The notes beneath the pieces are model-generated. The model was not told where the DNA came from, ran no database searches, and saw nothing but the letters and a program-made list of their open reading frames with translations. DNA of 39,457 bases from Minwuia thermotolerans. GTDB taxonomy: Bacteria > Pseudomonadota > Alphaproteobacteria > Minwuiales > Minwuiaceae. Position numbers and translations under genes: made by a program. How positions within the stretch are numbered: the first letter of the stretch is position 1; each line of letters starts with the position of its first letter. Shown here one piece after another: positions 33,796-39,457 of this stretch. The stretch spans positions 1-39,457 of the forward strand of contig BQJF01000038.1 in the NCBI GenBank assembly GCA_021604565.1. Direction: 5' to 3'.

Positions 33796-34557
33796 GTGAC
33801 GGAACTGACAGACAATCTGACGGATATGGCTGACGTATGTCGCCGCAGTGGCGTCGCGCTCTGGCGCCAGATCGCGGATCGCATACGCCAGGACCTGGCT
33901 CTGTGGTCTGCGGAACGGGATGGCCGTTTGCCATCGGAGGCCGAACTTGCCAGCCGTTTCAGCGTCAACCGCCATACCGTAAGGGCCGCCCTCTCCGCGC
34001 TGGGCCGCGAAGGGGTGATCCGCAGTGAGCGCGGACGCGGTACCTTCGTGGTGCAACGCCCGCGCATCACCTACCCGATCGGCAGGCGCACGCGGTTCTC
34101 CACGGCGCTGGAAGCGCAGAACAGTTCCGGTCGGCTGCTGCTGCTGCGCCACGCACGGGTGGCGGCAGACACGGTGGTGGCGGAGGCGCTGCGGCTCGCC
34201 GTCGGGGCCGAGGTCGTGATGCTGGAGACCCGTGGCATGGCCGAGGAGACTCCGATCAGTTTCGCCACGCACTGGTTCGACGCCGCCCGCTTTGCCGATC
34301 TGCCTGCACATCTGGACCGCACCGGCTCCATCACCCAGGCCCTGGCCGCCTGCGGCGTCGCCGATTATGTCCGCCGGTCAACGGTGCTGGAGGCGCGACG
34401 TGCCCTGCCGGTGGAGTCAACCGAACTTGACCTGACGGATGACGGCCTTGTCATGGTCGCGCGCGCCCTGAACGAGGATCTGAACGGCACCCCGATCCAG
34501 CTCTCGGAAACCCGCTTCGCCGCCGACCGCGTCGAGATCGTGATCGATCAGGCCTGA
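33796..34557 (+). CDS. phnF: GntR/HutC-family phosphonate regulator PhnF
   Basis: The 253-residue protein has a GntR winged helix-turn-helix (LPSEAELASRFSVNRHTVRA and LGREGVIRSERGRGTFV, about residues 44-85) and a UTRA ligand-binding domain from about 95 to 250, the layout of PhnF. It diverges from phnG and should bind the palindrome at 33711-33730. The GTG at 33796 is chosen because AGGGA lies upstream; an ATG at 33826 is the alternative. The effector is probably a phosphonate or a pathway intermediate, by family. Confidence 0.92.
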   Translation: MTELTDNLTDMADVCRRSGVALWRQIADRIRQDLALWSAERDGRLPSEAELASRFSVNRHTVRAALSALGREGVIRSERGRGTFVVQRPRITYPIGRRTRFSTALEAQNSSGRLLLLRHARVAADTVVAEALRLAVGAEVVMLETRGMAEETPISFATHWFDAARFADLPAHLDRTGSITQALAACGVADYVRRSTVLEARRALPVESTELDLTDDGLVMVARALNEDLNGTPIQLSETRFAADRVEIVIDQA

Positions 34558-34688
34558 CGGTTTCTCGGTCGTCTTGACCGGCACAACGCTTTCTGGGAAC
34601 TTCTCCGTCGTGGGGCCTGCGAGCGCCCCGTGAGGCGTCAGCCCAAGTTTCGCGTCCTTGAACCCTGTAGATGAAGGGGGGGCGCCTG

Positions 34689-35483
34689 ATGCCGTCACCA
34701 AACATGATCTCCGTTCAGCAACTGTCACGCCTGATCGGCACCGATTCCGCGCCGATACTGATCGACGTCTGTATTGACGCGGACTTCGAGGCCGATCCGC
34801 GCCTGATCCCGACAGCGGTTCGGGTGCCGTTCACCGCCATGGATGACCTCGCCTCCACGCCTGGTCACGAACGGGTGGCAGTGATCTGTCAGAAGGGGCT
34901 GAAACTCAGCCAGGGCGCGGCGGCGATCCTGCGTACCCATGGCTTCGCGGCAGAAGCGCTGGCCGGTGGCAACATCGCGTGGCGCGATGCGGGACAGCCG
35001 CTGGTTCCGGCCAGTCTGATACCCGACAGGGTAACGGGGCAGGGAACACTCTGGGTCACGCGTCACAGACCAAAGGTCGACCGTATTGCCTGTGCATGGC
35101 TCATTCGTCGGTTTGTCGATCGCGACGCCCGGTTTTTGTTCGTCAGTCCTTCGGAGGTGCCTGCCATCGCGGAGCGGTTCGGTGCAACGCCGTTCGATGT
35201 GCCTGATGCCTGCTGGAGCCATCGGGGTGACAGGTGCACCTTCGACACGATGCTGGAGGGGCTCTGCCTGCAGACCGATCCGCTTCGCGAACTGGCGGCA
35301 ATCGTGCGCGGCGCAGACACCAACCGGCTGGATCTGACGCCCCAGTCCGCCGGCCTGCTGGCGGCGTCACTCGGTCTGTCACGCCAGTTTCGCGATGACC
35401 TGCAACAGTTGCAGGCAGGACTTGTTCTCTACGATGCATTCTATCGCTGGTGCCGGGACGCAATGGATGAACGCCATGACTGA
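34689..35483 (+). CDS. chrB: Rhodanese-ChrB chromate resistance protein
   Basis: The 264-residue protein joins two domains. Residues 1-105 form a rhodanese-like domain with active-site Cys67 in VICQKGLKLSQGAA. Residues from about 118 are the ChrB C-terminal domain with RHRPKVDRIACAWLIRRFVD and CTFDTMLEGL. Such fused proteins accompany ChrA chromate transporters. AAGGGGGG sits 6 nt before the ATG at 34689, which is preferred over one at 34671. It follows phnF by 131 bp, a gap with only short weak stem-loops, and overlaps chrA. Whether it regulates or chemically helps chromate efflux is open. Confidence 0.88.
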   Translation: MPSPNMISVQQLSRLIGTDSAPILIDVCIDADFEADPRLIPTAVRVPFTAMDDLASTPGHERVAVICQKGLKLSQGAAAILRTHGFAAEALAGGNIAWRDAGQPLVPASLIPDRVTGQGTLWVTRHRPKVDRIACAWLIRRFVDRDARFLFVSPSEVPAIAERFGATPFDVPDACWSHRGDRCTFDTMLEGLCLQTDPLRELAAIVRGADTNRLDLTPQSAGLLAASLGLSRQFRDDLQQLQAGLVLYDAFYRWCRDAMDERHD

Positions 35484-36780
35484 GTCCGCCGATGCCCGGC
35501 GGTCCGCCGGAGCGCCGACCTGGCCGGAAGCCTTCCGTACATTCGGGCGCATCGGCCTGCTCTCGTTCGGCGGGCCCGCAGCCCAGATCGCTCTGATGCA
35601 TCGGGTGCTGGTAGAGGAGAAACGCTGGCTCTCCGAGCGGCAATATCTCGACGCACTGAGCTTCTGCATGCTGCTGCCGGGGCCGGAAGCCATGCAGCTT
35701 GCGACCTACGCGGGCTGGCGGTTACGGGGGGTCGGGGGTGGCTTGCTGGCGGGCCTGCTCTTCGTCATCCCCGGGGCCTGCGTGGTCCTTGGGCTGGCCC
35801 TTCTCTACGGCCTCTTCGGCAACACCCCACTCCTGGCGACACTGTTTCTGGGCATCAAGGCTGCGGTCCTGGTGATCGTCGTGGAGGCGCTGCTGAAATT
35901 GGCGCGACGGGCCCTGCATCGTCTGACCGGCTGGATCATCGCCGCTGCGGCCTTTGGCGGGATATTCCTGTTCGAGATACCGTTCCCGCTGATCATTGTC
36001 GTGGCGGCAGTTGTCGGGTTCAGTCTTCGGCCCGGGCAGGCAGAGGCACATGAGGCCGGGAGCACCGTGCCCGCACTCGTTTCACTCAGATCGACGGGAC
36101 AGACGATCCTGCTCTGGCTGTTCGTCTGGTGGGCGCCGCTGCTGCTGCTGGACCTGCTTTCGGCAGCTCCGGTACTTGCCACCATCGGCTACTTCTTCTC
36201 CAAGCTGGCGGTCGTGACGTTTGGTGGTGCCTATGCGGTACTGGCCTATATGGCGCAGCAGGTCGTCACGGGATTCGGCTGGCTGAGTGCAGGGGAAATG
36301 CTGGACGGGCTCGGTCTGGCGGAAACCACGCCGGGGCCACTGATTCTGGTGACGGAGTTCGTTGGCTTTCTTGCCGGGTTCCGAAACGGCGGGCTCTGGT
36401 TCGGTCTCGCCGGCGCCTTGGTGACTCTCTGGGCGACGTTCGCGCCATGCTTTCTGTGGATCTTTGCCGGGGCTCCCTACATCGACTGGATCTCCAGTCA
36501 GCCGCGCCTCCGGGGGGCGCTTTCCGCGATCACGGCGTCGGTGGTCGGGGTCATCCTGAACCTGTCGATCTGGTTCGCACTGCACGTGATGTTCGCCAAT
36601 GTCACGCGACAGACCGTCGGGCCGCTGACCCTGTGGCAGCCGGAACTGGCAAGTATCGACTGGCGCGTCCTGGTGCTGTCGCTACTGAGTGCGGTGCTGT
36701 TGCTGCGGCTGCACTGGGGAATTGGCCGTGTGCTGGCGATCTCGGCCGCGACGGGATGGGTTCTTGTGGAACTGCAATAG
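35476..36780 (+). CDS. chrA: Chromate transporter ChrA
   Basis: The 434-residue membrane protein has two homologous CHR domains, each with about five to six helices: the first with LLSFGGPAAQIALMHR and LLPGPEAMQLATYAGWRLRG, the second with VTFGGAYAVLAYMAQ and TTPGPLILVTEFVGFLAGF. ChrA exports chromate by proton-driven transport in the inner membrane. The start at 35476 overlaps chrB by 8 nt; an ATG at 35467 is also possible. Position inside a phosphonate locus is unusual. Other oxyanion substrates cannot be excluded. Confidence 0.92.
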   Translation: MTESADARRSAGAPTWPEAFRTFGRIGLLSFGGPAAQIALMHRVLVEEKRWLSERQYLDALSFCMLLPGPEAMQLATYAGWRLRGVGGGLLAGLLFVIPGACVVLGLALLYGLFGNTPLLATLFLGIKAAVLVIVVEALLKLARRALHRLTGWIIAAAAFGGIFLFEIPFPLIIVVAAVVGFSLRPGQAEAHEAGSTVPALVSLRSTGQTILLWLFVWWAPLLLLDLLSAAPVLATIGYFFSKLAVVTFGGAYAVLAYMAQQVVTGFGWLSAGEMLDGLGLAETTPGPLILVTEFVGFLAGFRNGGLWFGLAGALVTLWATFAPCFLWIFAGAPYIDWISSQPRLRGALSAITASVVGVILNLSIWFALHVMFANVTRQTVGPLTLWQPELASIDWRVLVLSLLSAVLLLRLHWGIGRVLAISAATGWVLVELQ

Positions 36781-36795
36781 CGCGCAGGTCGGAAA

Positions 36796-37359
36796 TCACG
36801 TGCCCAGATGCGCGGCGGCCAGGCTGTTGGCCATGTCCCGGTAGTCCTGCAACACGGGCGTCTCCATCCCCGGCACCTTGGCGGCGTCGTCGACGCGGCG
36901 CAGCAGGATCGCGGCCCGGTGGCCCGGCTCAGCCTCGAAAGCGGCCTGCTCGGCATGGTCCATGATGCCGCCCTGCAGTTCCAGGCTGCGTACGGAATCG
37001 GCGGAAAGCAGGTCGAAGTAGTCCGGTTCCACGGTGCAGAGGTAGCGTTTGGCGGCGACGTGCAGCCGTACCGGGTCAGCAACGCCGGGACCAAAGACCA
37101 GACCGAGGGTTCGTGCCCCCGCGACCTCGTGCCGGTCATCGATCCCCTGGTCGGCCGGTGACGTGTCCGTGTCCGTCACCAGATGCCCGATGTCATGCAG
37201 CAGGGCGGCAATCACCAGGGCATCATCGCCGCCCTGTGCCTCCGCCAGCGTGGCGGATTGCAGGGCGTGTTCCAGTTGTGAAACCTCCGACAGTCCATAG
37301 CTGCCGCTGCCACGTTCCGCCAGACGAGTGAAGAGACGCTCTACTGCATTGATGGCCAT
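36796..37359 (-). CDS. HD-domain phosphonate oxygenase (PhnZ-like)
   Basis: The 187-residue protein is an HD-domain enzyme of the phosphonate-linked family. The di-iron ligands of PhnZ are present: His31 ([10 protein letters not shown]), His55-Asp56 and His59 (LLHDIGHL), His77, His100 and an Asp at 157/158, with Lys104 in HVAAKRYL. PhnZ splits 2-amino-1-hydroxyethylphosphonate to glycine and phosphate. The substrate loop has Tyr21 but Ser where PhnZ has Glu, with Glu moved by one. No PhnY partner is in the window. GGGAGG precedes the ATG at 37359; an upstream start at 37479 is unlikely. Substrate unknown. Confidence 0.88.
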   Translation of the reverse strand: MAINAVERLFTRLAERGSGSYGLSEVSQLEHALQSATLAEAQGGDDALVIAALLHDIGHLVTDTDTSPADQGIDDRHEVAGARTLGLVFGPGVADPVRLHVAAKRYLCTVEPDYFDLLSADSVRSLELQGGIMDHAEQAAFEAEPGHRAAILLRRVDDAAKVPGMETPVLQDYRDMANSLAAAHLGT

Positions 37360-37429
37360 TCCGACCTCCCGGACGCGGACAAACAGAACGCATTGTCGCA
37401 CTGCACTGTTGCAACCGGATGACCATCGC

Positions 37430-37469
37430 CCGTCATAAAAGCTTAACCGGAATGTCATCTGCGTTTCAT
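37430..37469 (+). promoter_or_regulatory. Four-unit Pho-like array upstream of phnC
   Basis: Seven-mers starting at 37430, 37441, 37452 and 37463 (CCGTCAT, GCTTAAC, ATGTCAT, GTTTCAT) are spaced exactly 11 bp apart. Three of the four are 1-2 mismatches from CTGTCAT; the second is poor. A TAGACC at 37480-37485 would fit a -10 about 10 nt after the last unit. The array overlaps no gene if phnC starts at 37512. It suggests PhoB control of phosphonate uptake. Confidence 0.6.
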
Positions 37470-37511
37470 GGCGGACCACTAGACCTGCTCCCCGAAATTC
37501 AGGAGGGGTTG

Positions 37512-38336
37512 ATGCTCGAAGTCCGGAAGCTTGAGAAGCAGTTCGGTGGCGGTGTCGTGGCTGTCAGGGATGTCAGTTTCGATGTTGCGCGCCCGCAGAT
37601 GGTCGGTGTCATCGGTCGTTCGGGGGCAGGCAAGTCCACGCTGCTGCGCATGATCAATCGCCTGACACCGGCAAGCGCGGGCGCGGTCATGGTCAACGGT
37701 GTTGATGTGCTGCAACTGCGGGGGCGGGAGAAGCGGGCCTGGCAGCGCGACTGCGCCATGATCTTCCAGCAGTTCAATCTGGTGCCGCGCCTGAACGTCG
37801 TCACCAACGTGATGCTCGGGCGGCTGAACGGTCATGGCCTGCTCGGCAGCCTGTTCAGCATCTTCGGCGACGCGGACATCGACCGCGCGCTGGCCGCGCT
37901 CGACCGGCTGGGCATCGCTGACAAGGCGCTGCAGCGCGCCGAGACCCTGTCGGGCGGGCAGCAGCAGCGCGTCGCCATCGCCCGCGCCCTGACACAGGGG
38001 CCGAAGATGATCCTGGCCGACGAACCCATCGCATCGCTGGACCCGTTGAGCGCAGAGACGGTGATGAAGTCGCTGCGCCAGATCCATGAACGCGACCAGA
38101 TGACGGTGCTGTGCAACCTGCACACCCTCGATACCGCGCGTGCCTACTGTGACCGGGTCATCGGCATGCGCCAGGGTGAACTGGTCTTCGACGGTCCATC
38201 CAGCGAACTCAATGCCGCGACGGTACGCGAGATCTACGGCGCCGATCACGAAATCGATGAATCCATGACATCCACCGCGCTGGATCGCGGGGCACGACAG
38301 CCGCAGGGGTTCACGCCCGTCGCCGTACCCGCCTGA
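37512..38336 (+). CDS. phnC: Phosphonate ABC transporter ATP-binding protein PhnC
   Basis: The 274-residue ATPase has Walker [18 protein letters not shown] (residues 33-48), a Q-loop in [15 protein letters not shown], signature [15 protein letters not shown] and Walker [13 protein letters not shown]. It energises phosphonate import with PhnD and PhnE. AGGAGG lies 6 nt before the ATG at 37512, so the longer frame from 37419, which would cover the Pho array, is rejected. The C-terminal 25 residues are extra relative to many PhnC. phnD follows 55 bp on. Confidence 0.95.
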   Translation: MLEVRKLEKQFGGGVVAVRDVSFDVARPQMVGVIGRSGAGKSTLLRMINRLTPASAGAVMVNGVDVLQLRGREKRAWQRDCAMIFQQFNLVPRLNVVTNVMLGRLNGHGLLGSLFSIFGDADIDRALAALDRLGIADKALQRAETLSGGQQQRVAIARALTQGPKMILADEPIASLDPLSAETVMKSLRQIHERDQMTVLCNLHTLDTARAYCDRVIGMRQGELVFDGPSSELNAATVREIYGADHEIDESMTSTALDRGARQPQGFTPVAVPA

Positions 38337-38391
38337 TCCGATACCGCAATCACCACCACCACATCAGTCAATTCTCTGGAGGGACAAGACG

Positions 38392-39300
38392 ATGAATTTC
38401 ACCCGTATCGCGACACTTGCCGCCGCAGCCACGATGCTGTCCGGCGTCGCCCTGGCTGACGACAGCATCAGCGAATTCCGCATCGGTATCCTGGGCGGCG
38501 AGAACGCCTCCGACCGTCTGCGCAGCAACGAATGCCTGGTCGAGAAGACCGAGGCCGTGCTGGGTGTCGAGACCAAGCTGTTCGCGCCCGCCGACTACAA
38601 TGGCGTGATCGAGGGGCTGCTGGGCGGCAACCTGGACATGGCCTGGCTGGGTGCTTCGGCGTACGCCAAGGTCTATCTGACAGATCCGACCGCGGTCGAG
38701 CCGGTGCTGACCAAGATCAATGCCGACGGTTCCTTCGGCTATCACTCCATCGGTTTTGCCCGTGTCGACAGCGGCATCACCAGCCTGGATGACATGAAGG
38801 GCAAGAAGTTCGGCTTCGGTGACCCGAACTCGACCTCCGGTTACCTGATCCCGTCCATCGAGATCCCTGCCGCCGGTTACACGATGCAGTCCGGCGACCA
38901 CTTCGGTGAGGTTGTCTTCACCGGCGGTCACGAGCAGACCATCGTTGCCGTGCAGAACGGCGACATCGACGCCGGTGTCAGCTGGGCCGACGGCCTGGGC
39001 AACTGGGAAGACGGCTACAACAGCGGTGCCTTCCGCAAGGCGGCTGATGCCGGTCTGGTGGACATGACGCAGCTTGTGGAAATCTGGCGTTCCAAGGTCA
39101 TCCCGGAAGGCCCGATCGTGGTGCGCAAGGATCTGCCCGCCGACGTGAAGATCAAGATGGTGGCCATGCTGGCCAGCCTGCCCTCCATGGACCCGGAATG
39201 CGCCTACGGCTTCATGGCCGGCGAGATCAAGGCAATCGCGCCGATCAGCCATGCCGACTACGAGGTCATCGTGGCAGCGCGCCAGGCGAAGTCCAACTGA
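38392..39300 (+). CDS. phnD: Phosphonate-binding periplasmic protein PhnD
   Basis: The 302-residue protein has a signal peptide (residues 1-22, ending SGVALA) and PhnD features: RIGILGGENASDRL, the ligand-site stretch MAWLGASAYAKVYL, and GFGDPNSTSGYLIPS. It delivers phosphonates or phosphite to the PhnCE importer. GGAGGG is placed about 8 nt before the ATG. A hairpin lies right after the gene. Which phosphonate it prefers cannot be read from sequence. Confidence 0.95.
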   Translation: MNFTRIATLAAAATMLSGVALADDSISEFRIGILGGENASDRLRSNECLVEKTEAVLGVETKLFAPADYNGVIEGLLGGNLDMAWLGASAYAKVYLTDPTAVEPVLTKINADGSFGYHSIGFARVDSGITSLDDMKGKKFGFGDPNSTSGYLIPSIEIPAAGYTMQSGDHFGEVVFTGGHEQTIVAVQNGDIDAGVSWADGLGNWEDGYNSGAFRKAADAGLVDMTQLVEIWRSKVIPEGPIVVRKDLPADVKIKMVAMLASLPSMDPECAYGFMAGEIKAIAPISHADYEVIVAARQAKSN

Positions 39301-39323
39301 GCCATCAGGGTTCGCGACAAGGG

Positions 39324-39353
39324 CGGACGGTCCGGAATGCTCCGGGCCGTCCG
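39324..39353 (+). terminator. Hairpin between phnD and phnE
   Basis: CGGACGGTCCGGA (39324-39336) pairs with TCCGGGCCGTCCG (39341-39353), a 13-bp stem with one G-U pair and an ATGC loop. Only a weak T-run (TTCGCCGTTTCC) follows, so partial termination or message stabilisation after the binding-protein gene is likely. Confidence 0.65.
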
Positions 39354-39404
39354 TTCGCCGTTTCCGTCACCTGTCTTCCCGTCCAGCCGTGAGTGCGCCT
39401 GTCC

Positions 39405-39457
39405 ATGATCGCTTCTGCCCACCTGAGAGACGAGATCCTGCAGATGAAACGCAGGCG
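39405..39457 (+). CDS. phnE: Probable 5' end of phnE (phosphonate permease), cut by window edge
   Basis: An ATG at 39405 opens a frame to the window end, giving 17 complete codons that begin MIASAHLRDEILQMKRR. Third-position GC is high (13 of 17), as in neighbouring genes, while a competing frame from GTG at 39389 is poor in this. After phnC-phnD the permease gene phnE is expected. The product cannot be recognised from so few residues and no good ribosome binding site is seen, so the name rests on position only. Confidence 0.45.
   Translation, partial: MIASAHLRDEILQMKRR

Noticed and set aside
34558..34640. Short stem-loops (CGGTC/GACCG and GGGGC/GCCCC) after phnF
   Set aside because: Five-base stems without a T-run are common at this GC content; not enough for a terminator call.
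37419..37511. Extended N-terminus of PhnC from 37419
   Set aside because: It would cover the Pho-like array and lacks a ribosome binding site, while 37512 has AGGAGG and matches the family start.
38349..38364. CACCAC repeats before phnD
   Set aside because: Too short and simple to be a meaningful repeat.
39389..39457. GTG-started frame as the beginning of phnE
   Set aside because: Third-position GC is low (about half) and unlike the neighbours; the ATG frame at 39405 fits better.

Overview
This 39.5 kb window is GC-rich chromosomal DNA from an alphaproteobacterium. A Rhodospirillales-like member is my best guess, from the secDF neighbourhood, the very large NAD-glutamate dehydrogenase, the hpnCDE squalene genes, the TRAP transporter and the complete C-P lyase cluster; I cannot name the species. 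Genes are densely packed, with many 1-4 nt stop/start overlaps (ATGA or TGATG). I saw no rRNA, tRNA, CRISPR array, insertion sequence, integrase or prophage gene.

Layout. (1) 155-4422, plus strand: yajC-secD-secF, followed by an Mth938-domain protein and a squalene/phytoene-synthase-fold protein that lacks the catalytic Asp motifs. The last two resemble the mitochondrial complex I assembly factors NDUFAF3 and NDUFAF6. A membrane acyltransferase follows (4504-5481). (2) 5506-5583: a 32-bp perfect inverted repeat between convergent genes. (3) 14704 down to 5676, minus strand: a probable catabolic operon of the large NAD-glutamate dehydrogenase, a GST, a metal amidohydrolase, a phosphotransferase fused to a DUF6285-like domain, and an SDR. 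(4) 15020-16378, plus: the small assimilatory glutamate dehydrogenase gdhA, divergent from the large one. (5) 19423-16456, minus: hpnC-hpnD-hpnE, making squalene from farnesyl diphosphate. (6) 19625-22778, plus: a dctP-dctQ-dctM TRAP transporter, then two RNA methyltransferases (tlyA and an RlmD/TrmA-type enzyme with Fe-S cysteines). (7) 24873-26652: a long GST-family protein and a VapBC-type toxin-antitoxin pair with a clear palindromic operator.

(8) 26643-39457 is a phosphonate utilisation locus. The minus-strand operon phnG-H-I-J-K-L-(DUF1045 2H phosphoesterase)-M-N encodes the C-P lyase pathway. The GntR regulator phnF diverges from it, followed by chrB-chrA (chromate-type resistance and transport). 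A PhnZ-like HD-domain oxygenase lies on the minus strand, and the uptake genes phnC-phnD, with the probable first codons of phnE, run to the window edge. The phnG/phnF intergenic region carries an 18-nt perfect Pho box toward phnG, a degenerate one toward phnF and a 20-nt palindrome that is the likely PhnF operator. A four-unit, 11-bp-periodic Pho-like array precedes phnC. The sequence therefore suggests joint control by phosphate starvation (PhoB) and substrate (PhnF).

The most interesting points are the 2H phosphoesterase standing where the PhnP cyclic-phosphodiesterase step is expected, the HD oxygenase with an altered substrate loop, chromate genes inside a phosphonate locus, the adjacent NDUFAF3/NDUFAF6-like genes, and the long perfect palindrome at 5506-5583. 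All calls come from reading the sequence and family knowledge; no database search was run.
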